Positions 54,891 through 63,995 of a DNA stretch of 64,000 bases are shown here, piece after piece (the stretch's first letter is position 1; the number at the start of each line of letters is the position of its first letter). The translations under genes were made by a program, and so were the position numbers. Under the pieces are notes generated by a model. The model was not told the DNA's origin. It worked only from the letters and a program-made list of their open reading frames with translations, and ran no database searches. The DNA comes from Catellatospora paridis (lineage in GTDB: Bacteria; Actinomycetota; Actinomycetes; Mycobacteriales; Micromonosporaceae): contig NZ_WBZD01000016.1 of the NCBI RefSeq assembly GCF_009720365.1, forward strand, positions 248,001 to 312,000, given 5' to 3'.

Positions 54891-55870
54891 CTGAGCCCCG
54901 CGCGCGCCTTGAGCGGCTCCCACCAGGCACGGTTGTCGCGGTACCAGGCCACGGTGCGGGCCAGACCGTCCGCCAGCGAAACCGCCGGCTCGTATCCCAG
55001 CTCGGCGCGGATCTTCTCGATGCTCAGCGAGTAGCGCCGGTCGTGGCCCTGGCGGTCGGCCACGTAAGTAACCGCGGACCAGTCCCGCCCGGTCGCGGTC
55101 AGCAGCCGCTCGGTCAGCTCGCGGTTGGTGAGCTCGGTGCCGCCGCCGATGTGGTAGACCTGACCCGGACGGCCCTTGGCCAGCACCAGGTTGATGCCCT
55201 GGCAGTGGTCGGAGACGTGCAGCCAGTCGCGGATGTTGAGCCCGTCGCCGTACAGCGGCACGGTGCCCCCGTCCAGCAGGTTCGTCACGAACAGCGGGAT
55301 GACCTTCTCCGGGAACTGGTGGTGGCCATAGTTGTTGGAGCAGCGAGTGACCACCACGTCCAGCCCGTAGGTGGTGTGGTAAGCCAGCGCGAGCAGGTCG
55401 GAGCCCGCCTTCGCGGCGGAGTACGCCGAGCGCGGGGCAAGCGGCCAGTCCTCGGTCCACGAGCCCTGCTCGATCGAGCCGTACACCTCGTCGGTGGAGA
55501 CGTGCACGAAGCGCCCGACGCCATGCCGGTGCGCGGCCTCCAGCAGGACCTGAGTACCGACCACATTGGTCTGCACGAACGCGGCCGGCTGGTGCACCGC
55601 ACGGTCGACGTGGGTCTCCGCCGCGAAGTGGACCACAGCATCGTGGCCGGGCATCACGTCATGCACGAGATCAAGATCGCAGATGTCGCCTTGCACGAAG
55701 GTCAGGCGCGGGTCGTCGCGAATGACGTCGAGGTTCGCGACATTGCCGGAGTAGGTCAGCTTGTCCAACACGGTCACTGTCGTATCGACATCGCCGTAAA
55801 CGCCACCGAGGACATTACGCACGTATTCGGAGCCGATGAATCCGGCTCCACCCGTGACGAGGATTTTCAT
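54887..55870 (-). CDS. rmlB: dTDP-glucose 4,6-dehydratase
   Basis: RmlB makes dTDP-4-keto-6-deoxyglucose from dTDP-glucose. The 327-residue extended SDR has [21 protein letters not shown] at the start, [24 protein letters not shown] (catalytic Thr-Asp-Glu) and [11 protein letters not shown] with Tyr-x3-Lys, then [20 protein letters not shown] 55870 has a weak ribosome site. Its start is 29 nt from the divergent rmlA start, so at least one promoter lies inside a neighbouring coding region. Confidence 0.96.
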   Translation of the reverse strand: MKILVTGGAGFIGSEYVRNVLGGVYGDVDTTVTVLDKLTYSGNVANLDVIRDDPRLTFVQGDICDLDLVHDVMPGHDAVVHFAAETHVDRAVHQPAAFVQTNVVGTQVLLEAAHRHGVGRFVHVSTDEVYGSIEQGSWTEDWPLAPRSAYSAAKAGSDLLALAYHTTYGLDVVVTRCSNNYGHHQFPEKVIPLFVTNLLDGGTVPLYGDGLNIRDWLHVSDHCQGINLVLAKGRPGQVYHIGGGTELTNRELTERLLTATGRDWSAVTYVADRQGHDRRYSLSIEKIRAELGYEPAVSLADGLARTVAWYRDNRAWWEPLKARAGLS

Positions 55871-55899
55871 GGCTTTGGATTCTAGAGGAGGACTCCGGT

Positions 55900-56793
55900 A
55901 TGTTGCACGCCATGCGTGGCATCATCCTTGCCGGTGGTACCGGTTCCCGACTCTGGCCGGTCACCCAGGCAGTGTCCAAGCAGCTGATGCCGGTGTACGA
56001 CAAGCCGATGGTCTATTACCCGCTCAGCACGCTGATGATGGCCGGTGTGCGGGAGATCCTGGTCATCACGACACCGTACGACAGGTCGTCATTCGAGCGA
56101 CTGCTCGGTGACGGCAGCCGCTGGGGAATCTCCATCGGATATGCGACACAAGAGGTTCCGGCCGGTATTGCCCAGGCATTCGTCATCGGCGCCGAATTCA
56201 TCGGCGACCAATCAGTGGCACTGATTCTCGGCGACAACATCTTCTATGGCAGCGGCCTCGGGCGCCAGCTCGCCGGCAGCGTCGGCGACCGCGGTGCGCG
56301 CATTTTCGCCCACCACGTGGCCAACCCGTCGGAATACGGCGTGGTCGAGTTCGTCGACGGCCGCGCGGTGTCCATCGAGGAGAAACCCGTCGCGCCGAAG
56401 TCCCGGTACGCCATCCCGGGTCTGTACTTCTACGACAACCAGGTGGTCGACATCGCCCGGGACCTCAAGCCGAGCGACCGCGGTGAGCTGGAGATCACCG
56501 ATGTGAACCTGGCCTACCTGCGCCGGAACGAGCTCACCGTGACGGTCCTGGACCGCGGCACGGCATGGCTGGACACCGGCACATTCCAGTCGATGATGCA
56601 GGCGGCCGAGTTCGTCCGGGTGGTCGAGGAGCGGCAGGGGTTGAAGGTCGGCTGTGTCGAGGAGGTGGCCTGGCGTGCCGGCTACATCAGTGACGACCAG
56701 CTGCGCACACTGGCCGAGCCGCTGGTCAAGAGCGGCTACGGCAGTTACCTGCTCAACCTGGTGCAGCACCGGGGCGCCGAGACGGGGCACTGA
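55900..56793 (+). CDS. rmlA: Glucose-1-phosphate thymidylyltransferase
   Basis: RmlA condenses dTTP and glucose-1-phosphate into dTDP-glucose, the first rhamnose step. The 297-residue enzyme has [17 protein letters not shown] (nucleotide loop), [27 protein letters not shown] (metal Asp) and [20 protein letters not shown], all diagnostic. ATG 55900 has GAGGAGG 8 nt upstream; a second ATG lies four codons on. Divergent from rmlB-rmlD. No rmlC (3,5-epimerase) occurs in the window. Confidence 0.97.
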   Translation: MLHAMRGIILAGGTGSRLWPVTQAVSKQLMPVYDKPMVYYPLSTLMMAGVREILVITTPYDRSSFERLLGDGSRWGISIGYATQEVPAGIAQAFVIGAEFIGDQSVALILGDNIFYGSGLGRQLAGSVGDRGARIFAHHVANPSEYGVVEFVDGRAVSIEEKPVAPKSRYAIPGLYFYDNQVVDIARDLKPSDRGELEITDVNLAYLRRNELTVTVLDRGTAWLDTGTFQSMMQAAEFVRVVEERQGLKVGCVEEVAWRAGYISDDQLRTLAEPLVKSGYGSYLLNLVQHRGAETGH

Positions 56794-56841
56794 AGACGAC
56801 GCCGCTCAGTGGGAGCGAGGCCCCGGCCGGGTTCCCGTCTG

Positions 56842-56847
56842 TAACGT
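56842..56847 (+). promoter_or_regulatory. -10 box of a leaderless VOC-protein mRNA
   Basis: TAACGT lies 7 nt before ATG 56855, without a Shine-Dalgarno, indicating a leaderless transcript. Confidence 0.45.
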
Positions 56848-56854
56848 GAGCTGC

Positions 56855-57271
56855 ATGGACATCAAGGTCTCACACTGCTTCATCATCGTCGACGACCACG
56901 ACAAGGCCATCGGGTTCTACCGCGACGTGCTCGGCTTCGAGGTGCGCACCGATGTCAGCTACGAGGGCATGCGCTGGGTGACCGTCGTACCGCCGAGCCA
57001 GCCCGACCTCGAGATCACCATCGAGACCCCCGAATCACACCCGGACGCCTCCGCCGAGGACAAGCAGAAGGAGTACGACCTGCTCGCCAAAGGTCTGCTG
57101 CGCGGGCTCATCTTCACCACCGACGATGTCGACGCCGCCTTCGAGCACATCCGCGCCTCGGGCGCCGAGGTGCTCCAGGAGCCTGCCGACCAGGCGTACG
57201 GCGTGCGCGACTGCGCCTTCCGCGACCCGGCCGGGAACATGATCCGCCTCAACCAGCCCAGCCGGAGCTGA
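56855..57271 (+). CDS. VOC superfamily protein (glyoxalase/bleomycin-resistance fold)
   Basis: A 138-residue vicinal-oxygen-chelate protein. VSHCFIIVDDHDKAIGFYRDVLGF opens the first beta-alpha-beta module with a metal-binding His, and FRDPAGNMIRLNQP ends the second with the usual D-P-x-G-N. Family members include glyoxalases, dioxygenases and drug-binding proteins, and nothing here selects among them. ATG 56855 follows a leaderless-type -10 box; the upstream part of the frame overlaps rmlA and is a shadow. Confidence 0.85.
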   Translation: MDIKVSHCFIIVDDHDKAIGFYRDVLGFEVRTDVSYEGMRWVTVVPPSQPDLEITIETPESHPDASAEDKQKEYDLLAKGLLRGLIFTTDDVDAAFEHIRASGAEVLQEPADQAYGVRDCAFRDPAGNMIRLNQPSRS

Positions 57272-57328
57272 CCGGGCCGTCCGGCCACGACGCGGGCGAC
57301 CGCCGACCGGGGTGCGCTGATCCCTCGG

Positions 57329-57334
57329 TAGGCT
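57329..57334 (+). promoter_or_regulatory. -10 box of a leaderless murB mRNA
   Basis: TAGGCT lies 7 nt before the murB GTG at 57342. No ribosome site is present. Confidence 0.5.
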
Positions 57335-57341
57335 CGGGCCC

Positions 57342-58355
57342 GTGACCATCACGTTTGCCGAGCTGACCACGATGCGGGTCGGTGGCCCGGTGGGACGGCT
57401 GGAAGTCGCCCGCAGCACGCCGCACGCGATCGAGTTGCTCCGCGAGGCGGACCGGACCGCCGCGCCGCTGCTGGTGATGGGCGGCGGCTCGAACCTCGTC
57501 GTCGGCGACGTCGGCTGGGACGGCACGGTCGTGCGCATGGAGTCGGCCGAGTTCGCCGTCGACGGCGAGCTGGTCACCGCCGCCGCCGGGGTCGAGTGGG
57601 ATCACCTGGTCCGCACGGTGCTGGCCGAGGGCCTGGCCGGAGTCGAGGCGCTGTCGGGCATCCCCGGGTCGGTCGGCGGCACACCCGTGCAGAACGTCGG
57701 CGCGTACGGCACCCTGACCTCCGACGTGCTGGAGTCGCTGTCCGTGTACGACCGCACGACGGGCGAGGTGGCGCGCTGGACGCCGGAGCGGTGCGGGTTC
57801 GGCAGCCACCGGCAGTCGGTCTTCAAGCACAGCGACCGCTGGGTGGTGCTGGACGTCACGTTCCGGCTCCGCCGGGGCGGGCAGTCCGCCCCGATCACGT
57901 TCCCGGCGGTCGCCGAGCGGCTGTCGATCGAGGTCGGCGGCACCGCGGACCCGGCCGACGTGCGCGAGGCGGTCCTGGAACAGCGCCGGGCCCGCAAGAT
58001 GGTCCTGGACGCCGCCGACCACGACACCTGGAGCGTCGGCTCCTTCTTCCTCAACCCGGTGCTCGCCGAGGTGCCGGAGCGTGCCCGTGCGTGCCCCAGC
58101 CAGCCGGACGCCAAGGGCACGAAGCTGCACGCCGCGTGGCTCATCCAGCACGCCGGCTTCGGCCAGGGCTACGGGACCGAGTGGGGCAACGGCACCGTCG
58201 CGCTCTCCACCAGGCACACGCTCGCCCTGACCAACCGGGGCGGGGCGACCACCGCGGACGTGCTGAAGTTCGCCGCGCACCTCCGCGACGGGGTCCAGGC
58301 CATGTTCGACGTCCCGCTGACCCCCGAGTGCCACCTGGTCAACTGCTCGTTCTGA
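57342..58355 (+). CDS. murB: UDP-N-acetylenolpyruvoylglucosamine reductase
   Basis: MurB reduces UDP-GlcNAc-enolpyruvate to UDP-MurNAc with FAD and NADPH, an early peptidoglycan step. The 337-residue protein has TTMRVGGPVGRL (FAD site), GGGSNLVVGD, GIPGSVGGTPVQNVGAYG and SVGSFFLNP (catalytic Ser), and ends CHLVNCSF. This is a typical type I MurB. GTG 57342 sits 7 nt after TAGGCT. It converges closely on the serine hydrolase gene (stops 15 nt apart). Confidence 0.96.
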   Translation: MTITFAELTTMRVGGPVGRLEVARSTPHAIELLREADRTAAPLLVMGGGSNLVVGDVGWDGTVVRMESAEFAVDGELVTAAAGVEWDHLVRTVLAEGLAGVEALSGIPGSVGGTPVQNVGAYGTLTSDVLESLSVYDRTTGEVARWTPERCGFGSHRQSVFKHSDRWVVLDVTFRLRRGGQSAPITFPAVAERLSIEVGGTADPADVREAVLEQRRARKMVLDAADHDTWSVGSFFLNPVLAEVPERARACPSQPDAKGTKLHAAWLIQHAGFGQGYGTEWGNGTVALSTRHTLALTNRGGATTADVLKFAAHLRDGVQAMFDVPLTPECHLVNCSF

Positions 58356-58369
58356 CCGGTGGCCGACGG

Positions 58370-59350
58370 TCACCCGTGGAGTGCCGCCACGGCTTCGAGC
58401 AGGCAGACGCACCAGTCGCGGAACCGCTCCGGGTGCTCGCGCGAGGTGTGCACGCGGTTGCTGAGCACGACCACGCCATAGCCGCGCGCGGGCTCCAGCC
58501 AGATTCGGTTGCCGACGAAACCCGAGCAGCCGTAAGCGTCGGCGCCCGCCGAGGGCCCGCAGATGCCCCGGGTCGGCGGCAGCCACCAGCCGAGCCCGAA
58601 GCGCTCGTCCGCCGCGTTCTCCGCCCAGCAGCGGGACGCGGCGCGGTGCAGGTGCGACGGCAGCACCTCGCCCGTCAACCAGGCCTGCGCCGCCGCGGTG
58701 ACCTGCGCGAGGGTGCCGAACGCGCCGGCGTGGCCGGCGACACCGCCCATGGCGTACGCGTTCTCGTCGTGCACCTCGCCGACGATCAGCCGGCCGCGCC
58801 ACGCGCAGATCTCGGTGGCCACGGCGGCGCCCGGCGCCGGCCCGTAGCGCAGCCCGCTGCGCCGCCGGGCGAGTTCGGCCAGGCTCAGCCCGGTGTGGTC
58901 CTGGACCGCCTCGCCGAGCAGCAGGAACCCGAGGTCGCTGTACTCCGCCCCGCTGCCGGGCGCGCGCACCAGCGGGGTCGCCACGGCCTGTGCGACGATC
59001 TCCTGCCTGGTGGCGGCCGTGCGGAAGAACTGCCGGACCGCGGGCAGGCCCGCCTGGTGCGAGAGCAGCTGACCGACCGTCGCCCGGCCGACGGGATGGT
59101 CACGCGTGGGAGACCACACGTCGGCGAGCGGGCTGTCGAGGTCGAGATGTGCCAGCACCTCGGGCAGCGTCACCAGGGTCTTGGTCACGCTGGCGAGGTC
59201 CCACCAGTCGTGCGGGCCGACCGGCCGGCCGGTCGTGGCGTCGGCGGTACCTGTCACCTCGCTGAACCGGGTGGTGGTGCGGTCGAAGACGCTGACGGCC
59301 ACCGCCGGCATCGGCGCGGCCGCCATCAGCGCGCTGATCTCGTCGTACAC
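58370..59350 (-). CDS. Serine hydrolase, class C beta-lactamase/penicillin-binding-protein fold
   Basis: A 326-residue cytosolic-looking member of the beta-lactamase (Pfam Beta-lactamase) family. WDLASVTKTLVTLPEVL near residue 50 has the S-x-x-K catalytic pair, and GAEYSDLGFLLLGEAVQ near 134 has the Tyr of the Y-x-N/D motif. GGVAGHAGAFGT near 200 is family-typical. These enzymes are esterases or peptidases; antibiotic resistance is not implied. GTG 59350 lies 7 nt past the FAH-gene stop, with GTGAGGA upstream, so the two are co-transcribed. Confidence 0.85.
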   Translation of the reverse strand: MYDEISALMAAAPMPAVAVSVFDRTTTRFSEVTGTADATTGRPVGPHDWWDLASVTKTLVTLPEVLAHLDLDSPLADVWSPTRDHPVGRATVGQLLSHQAGLPAVRQFFRTAATRQEIVAQAVATPLVRAPGSGAEYSDLGFLLLGEAVQDHTGLSLAELARRRSGLRYGPAPGAAVATEICAWRGRLIVGEVHDENAYAMGGVAGHAGAFGTLAQVTAAAQAWLTGEVLPSHLHRAASRCWAENAADERFGLGWWLPPTRGICGPSAGADAYGCSGFVGNRIWLEPARGYGVVVLSNRVHTSREHPERFRDWCVCLLEAVAALHG

Positions 59351-59357
59351 CGTGTCC

Positions 59358-60260
59358 TCACCGTCCCCCGACCGGCTGCGCGCCGCCGTCCTCGGCGTAT
59401 GCGGGCAGGCCGCGCCGTACCGGGTTGGCCAGGGTGCCGATCGAGTCGATGGTGATCTGCACGGTGTCGCCGTCGCGCAGGCTGAACGGCGCGGGCGGGA
59501 CAAGGCAGGTACCGGTGGACAGCACCACGCCGTCGGGGTGGACGTCGCCGCGCATCAGGTAGCCGACCAGCTCGTCGAGCCGCCGGTGCAGCAGCGAGGT
59601 GCCGGCCGTGCCCTGCCAGGCGGTGGCCCCGTCGCGCGTGATCGCGAGCGCGATGTCCAGATCGTAGGGATCGGGCACCTCCCAGGCGGGCGTGATCCAC
59701 GGGCCGAGGGCGCAGGCCCCGAAGTAGATCTTCGCCTGGGGCAGGTACAGCGGGTTCTCGCCCTCGATGGTGCGCGAGGACACGTCGTCGCAGATCGTGT
59801 AGCCGACGATCTCGCCGAACCGGTTGACGACGAGGGCCAGCTCGGGCTCGGGCACGTCCACCTCGGAGTCCGTGCGTACGCCGATGTCCTGGCCGGGGCC
59901 GCGCACCCGCCACGCCGCCGACTTGAAGAACAGTTCGGGGCGGGCCGCGTCGTAGACGAGCTGGTAGACGTCGGCGGCGCGTTCGCTCTCCTCGACCCGG
60001 GCCTCGCGGGAGACGCGGTAGGTGACGCCGCTCGCCCATACCTCGGTGGTTCCGTCGACGGGCGCGAGCAGGCGCACCTGCGCCAGCGGCAGCGCCGGGC
60101 CCGGATCCGGCCGGGCCAGCCGGTCGCGCAGCTCCGCCAGCGGCAGCCGCCACAGCTGCGCCAGCGACACGACGCCGTGCAATTCGGTGACCTCGCCGTC
60201 GACGTGCCGGCCGACGCGGACGTCCGGCGCACCGGCCACCTGGTATCTGACGATGTTCAC
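59358..60260 (-). CDS. Fumarylacetoacetate hydrolase (FAH) family protein
   Basis: A 300-residue FAH-fold enzyme. GVTYRVSREAR near residue 75, the metal ligands in DSEVDVPEPELALVVN (E-x-E) and the D in YTICDDVSSRTIEGEN are present. In bacteria such proteins act as hydrolases or as 2-keto-3-deoxy-sugar-acid dehydratases; next to an IlvD-type sugar-acid dehydratase the second role is more likely. GTG 60260 is chosen because the family N-terminus begins here. Divergent from the dehydratase, 140 nt apart. Confidence 0.85.
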   Translation of the reverse strand: MNIVRYQVAGAPDVRVGRHVDGEVTELHGVVSLAQLWRLPLAELRDRLARPDPGPALPLAQVRLLAPVDGTTEVWASGVTYRVSREARVEESERAADVYQLVYDAARPELFFKSAAWRVRGPGQDIGVRTDSEVDVPEPELALVVNRFGEIVGYTICDDVSSRTIEGENPLYLPQAKIYFGACALGPWITPAWEVPDPYDLDIALAITRDGATAWQGTAGTSLLHRRLDELVGYLMRGDVHPDGVVLSTGTCLVPPAPFSLRDGDTVQITIDSIGTLANPVRRGLPAYAEDGGAQPVGGR

Positions 60261-60400
60261 GGCCGGGGCTCCGACCTGCCCGGCCGGCGCTGTGGTGCCG
60301 ACATGCCAGCAGACCCTAGTGTGTCGATGCAGGTAATCCCAGCGCGGCCGTCGCGGCACCGAACCGGTCACCGCACGGCGGCGCACGGCCGGAGGTGGAC

Positions 60401-62140
60401 ATGGACGCGGAGGCCTCGCCGGCACGGCGCAGCCGGCACTGGTTCGGCGCCGAGGGGCGGTCGGGCATGGTGTACCGGTCCTGGATGCGCAATCAGGGCC
60501 ACGGGCCCGAGGTCTTCGACGGCCGGCCCGTGATCGGTATCGCCTCCACCTGGTCGGAGCTCGCGCCGTGCAACGCCCACCTGGACCGGGTCGCCGAGTC
60601 CGTCAAGCGGGGCGTCTGGCAGGCCGGCGGCTTCCCGCTGGTGTTCCCGGTGATGGCGACCGGCGAGACGCTGATGCGCCCCACCGCGATGCTCTACCGC
60701 AACCTGGTGGCGATGGTGGGCGAGGAGCTGATCCGGGCCAACCCGCTCGACGGCGTCGTGCTGCTGTCCGGCTGCGACAAGACCACGCCCGGCCTGCTGA
60801 TGGCCGCGGCGAGCGTGGACCTGCCGGCGATCATGGTCACCGGCGGGCCGATGCTCAACGGCAAGTTCCAGGGCGCGGACGTCGGATCTGGCACGCACGT
60901 CTGGAAGTTCGAGGCCGAGGTGAAGGCCGGCCGGATGACCGTCGCCGAGTGCGAGGTGGCCGAGGGCTGTATGGCCCGCTCCAACGGGCACTGCATGACG
61001 ATGGGCACCGCCTCGACCATGGCGTGCCTGGCCGAGGCCCTCGGCATGCAGCTGCCCGGCTCGGCGAGCTGGCCCGCGGTCGACGCCCGCCGGTACGAGA
61101 CGGCCCAGGCCGCCGGCCGCCGCATCGTCGCGATGGTCGACGAGGACCTTCGGCCCAGCGCGATCCTGACCCGGGCGGCCTTCGAGAACGCCATCCGGGC
61201 CAACGCCGCGATCGGCGGTTCGACCAACGCGGTGCTGCACCTGCTCGCGCTGGCCGGACGGGTCGGGGTCGAGTTGAGCCTCGACGACTTCGACCGGCTG
61301 ATCCGGCAGGTGCCGACCCTGGTCGACCTGATGCCGTCGGGCCGGTTCCTGATGGAGGACTTCTGCTACGCGGGCGGGCTGCCGGTGGTGCTGCGGCGGC
61401 TCGCCGAGGCGGGGCTGCTGCACGGCGAGGCGGTCACCGTCACCGGCCGCGGCGTCGGGACCGAGTCCGCAGAGGCCGGGTGCTGGAACGACGAGGTGAT
61501 CCGCCCCTGGGACAAGCCGCTGCAGGCCCCCGGCAGCGGCACCGCCGTGCTGACCGGCAACCTGTGCCCGCGCGGCGCGGTGCTCAAGCAGTCGGCGGCC
61601 TCGCCGCACCTGCTGACGCACGAGGGCCGCGCCGTGGTCTTCGACTCGCCCGAGGACTACCACGCCGTCTGCGACGACGAGGACCTGGACGTGACGGCCG
61701 ACGACGTGATCGTGGTCCGGGGCGCGGGGCCGAAGGGATACCCGGGCATGCCGGAGGTGGCCAACGTGCCGATCCCGACCAGGCTGCTCCGGCAGGGCGT
61801 GACGGACATGGTGCGGATCAGCGACGGGCGGATGAGCGGCACCGGCTTCGGCACGGTGGTCCTGCACGTGTCCCCGGAGGCGGCCGTCGGCGGGCCGCTC
61901 GCCCTGGTCCGCACCGGCGACCGGATCCGGCTCGACGTGCCGGGGCGCACCCTCGACCTGCTGGTCCCGGACGAGGAGCTGGCGGCGAGGGCCGCGGACT
62001 GGACGGAGCAGACGCAGGCGGCGGACCGCTCGGGTTACCGCTGGCTCTACCGCGCCCACGTGCAGCAGGCCGACCTGGGGGCCGACTTCGACTTCCTCAC
62101 CGGCTGCCGCGGCTCCGAGGTCCCGCGCGACTCGCACTAG
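60401..62140 (+). CDS. IlvD/Edd-family sugar-acid dehydratase (L-arabinonate/xylonate type)
   Basis: A 579-residue iron-sulfur dehydratase. The N-terminus SRHWFGAEGRSGMVYRSW and GHGPEVFDGRPVIGIASTW are specific to the arabinonate/xylonate branch and differ from IlvD proper. GCDKTTPG provides a cluster cysteine, GGPMLNGKF and MGTASTMACLAEALG follow, and SDGRMSGTGFGTV is near the C-terminus. It removes water from a pentonic acid to give a 2-keto-3-deoxy acid, which the FAH protein may process. ATG 60401 follows GGAGG at 5 nt. Confidence 0.9.
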   Translation: MDAEASPARRSRHWFGAEGRSGMVYRSWMRNQGHGPEVFDGRPVIGIASTWSELAPCNAHLDRVAESVKRGVWQAGGFPLVFPVMATGETLMRPTAMLYRNLVAMVGEELIRANPLDGVVLLSGCDKTTPGLLMAAASVDLPAIMVTGGPMLNGKFQGADVGSGTHVWKFEAEVKAGRMTVAECEVAEGCMARSNGHCMTMGTASTMACLAEALGMQLPGSASWPAVDARRYETAQAAGRRIVAMVDEDLRPSAILTRAAFENAIRANAAIGGSTNAVLHLLALAGRVGVELSLDDFDRLIRQVPTLVDLMPSGRFLMEDFCYAGGLPVVLRRLAEAGLLHGEAVTVTGRGVGTESAEAGCWNDEVIRPWDKPLQAPGSGTAVLTGNLCPRGAVLKQSAASPHLLTHEGRAVVFDSPEDYHAVCDDEDLDVTADDVIVVRGAGPKGYPGMPEVANVPIPTRLLRQGVTDMVRISDGRMSGTGFGTVVLHVSPEAAVGGPLALVRTGDRIRLDVPGRTLDLLVPDEELAARAADWTEQTQAADRSGYRWLYRAHVQQADLGADFDFLTGCRGSEVPRDSH

Positions 62141-62226
62141 GGCCGGGCCCAGGTCACTGCCCGGGGCACGCGGGTGCCGCGGTCCGAGCGCGGCGGCGCG
62201 GCCGCTTCCCCGCACGCGACAAGCAC

Positions 62227-62280
62227 GAAAGGAAGGGCACCTTCTACATCGCGGAGCGATAAGAAGGTGCCCTTCCTTTC
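62227..62280. terminator. Long bidirectional terminator, 19-bp stem
   Basis: A perfect 19-bp stem (62227-62245 with 62262-62280), loop 16 nt, between the convergent dehydratase and BNR-repeat genes. The purine-rich GAAAGGAAGGG arm yields a U/C-rich tail on either strand. The strong arm symmetry also suits an intergenic palindromic element. Confidence 0.8.
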
Positions 62281-62282
62281 TG

Positions 62283-63995
62283 CTAGTGGAGGGGGATGCG
62301 GTGGATGCCGCCGCGGAGGGTGCCGGCGAACAGCCAGCGGCCGTCGGGGCTCACCGCGAGGGTGGTGACGTCCAGGTTCTGCAGGCCGGACGAGATGTTG
62401 TGCCAGGTCCGGCCGCCGTCGACGCTACGCAGCACGCCGCGCCCGCCCTTGGCCAACCCGTACGCGGACCAGGTGGTGGTGGCCGCGTAGAGGGTGTCGC
62501 CCTTGGCGGCGAAGTCGGACACCATCAGATCCAGGGAACCGGTGTCGGCGGTGCGGAAGGTCCGGCCGCCGTCGGTGCTGGTCCGGATGCTCGGACCGCC
62601 GACCACCAGCCGCTTGCCGTCCACCCGCAGCGCGGTGACCTGGCCGTCGGCGACCTTGGTCAGGGTGACGCCGCCGTCGTCGGAGCGGTAGAGGCCGCTG
62701 TTCATGCCCAGCCACAGCCGCTTCGCGTCCGCCGGGTCCCCGGCCAGCGCGTTGACCCGCTCGTCCAGGTACAGGTTCTTCCAGGTCCGGCCGCCGTCGA
62801 GGGTGACGGTGAGGCCCTGGCCGGACAGCCGCTCGAAGCCGGCGTACACCCGGTTCGGATCGGCGGGGTGGATCAGCAGCGAGGTCGGCTTCTCGGTGCC
62901 GGTGTAGACCTCGGTCCAGGTCCGGCCGCCGTCGTCGCTGCGGCCGAACATGAACTGGTCGCCCCAGGCGGCCCGGCGGATCTTCCAGACCACCTTGGCG
63001 TCGGCCGGGGAGACGGCGAGGAACTCCGCGCCCGCGCCGATCCAGCCCTCGCCCTCGGCCGCGCCCCAGTCCGGGCCGGTCGCGGGCGACGCCGTGCGGT
63101 AGAGGCCGTTCTCGGTGCCCGCCAGCAGGTCGCCGCCGGCCACCGCGAGGTCGTGCACGGTGGTGCCCTGCACGCCCAGGCGGTGGTAACCGTCCGGCCC
63201 GGTCGCGTAGAGCCCGGCTGAGGTGGCCGTGGTCGCCGTTCCGTCGGCCCAGCGGTCGTAGTCGGTGACCAGTGCGTCGTGCGCCGGCAGCGCCACCGAC
63301 TCCCAGGTGCGGCCGTGGTCGCGGCCGACCAGGCCCTCGCCGGACAGGGTGGCGACGTACAGGTCGCCGCCCGAGGTCCGCATCGTGTGCAGGCCGAACT
63401 CGCGGCGCAACAGCGTGGACCAGTTCTTGCCGCCGTCGTGTGAGCCGACCACGCCGTCGCCCCACACCACTGCCGCGACCACGCCGTCGTCGGCACTCAG
63501 CGAGGCGACGAACTTCGAGGCGCTGTCGTACACCCGCACGGCCGGAGCGGGCGTGCCGGAGACGACGCCGGACAGCTTCCACACGCCGTCGAAGTCGGCG
63601 AGGTAGAGGTCGTCGCCGCCGATCGCCGCGTGCTGGATCTCGCCGGGCAGCCCGGACTGCTGCGGCGTCCAGCTGTCGCCGCCGTCCACGCTGGTCCACA
63701 GCGCGCCGCCGATGACCGCCACCAGCACGCGGGTCTGCGCGTCGGCGACCAGCACGTCGACCCAGCCGGCCGGGGTGGGCAGCGTCTGCCAGGTGCGGCC
63801 CCGGTCGGTGGTGCGCAGGATCTTCCCGCCGGTCTGCGGATCGTTGACGGCGTACCACCAGCGCGACGCGTTCTTCGTGTCGAGCACGGGTGTGCCGACG
63901 CCCGCGTTCCCGGCGACGGGGAGCCGGTTGAGCTGGCTCCAGCTCTTGCCATGGTCGGTGGTGAGCCAGGGGCCCGCCTTGTAGTCGGTGCTCAT
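62283..63995 (-). CDS. BNR/VPS10-type beta-propeller protein, N-terminus cut by window edge
   Basis: At least 570 residues of a repeat protein with many BNR Asp-box-like units (S/T-x-D-x-G-x-T-W, for example TTDHGKSWSQL, SVDGGDSWTPQ, SVDGGRTWHNIS). The arrangement is that of the sialidase/VPS10 sortilin-like beta-propeller fold, used by secreted glycosidases and by surface proteins. No enzyme-specific residues can be assigned. The visible ATG at 63995 opens directly into a repeat with no signal peptide, and the frame is open to the window edge, so the true start probably lies beyond it. Confidence 0.82.
   Translation of the reverse strand: MSTDYKAGPWLTTDHGKSWSQLNRLPVAGNAGVGTPVLDTKNASRWWYAVNDPQTGGKILRTTDRGRTWQTLPTPAGWVDVLVADAQTRVLVAVIGGALWTSVDGGDSWTPQQSGLPGEIQHAAIGGDDLYLADFDGVWKLSGVVSGTPAPAVRVYDSASKFVASLSADDGVVAAVVWGDGVVGSHDGGKNWSTLLRREFGLHTMRTSGGDLYVATLSGEGLVGRDHGRTWESVALPAHDALVTDYDRWADGTATTATSAGLYATGPDGYHRLGVQGTTVHDLAVAGGDLLAGTENGLYRTASPATGPDWGAAEGEGWIGAGAEFLAVSPADAKVVWKIRRAAWGDQFMFGRSDDGGRTWTEVYTGTEKPTSLLIHPADPNRVYAGFERLSGQGLTVTLDGGRTWKNLYLDERVNALAGDPADAKRLWLGMNSGLYRSDDGGVTLTKVADGQVTALRVDGKRLVVGGPSIRTSTDGGRTFRTADTGSLDLMVSDFAAKGDTLYAATTTWSAYGLAKGGRGVLRSVDGGRTWHNISSGLQNLDVTTLAVSPDGRWLFAGTLRGGIHRIPLH

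Noticed and set aside
54009-55460. Start of the reductase gene at 55460
   Set aside because: This frame overlaps rmlB for about 570 nt; the TTG at 54890 overlapping the rmlB stop and the immediate NAD-binding motif mark the real rmlD start.
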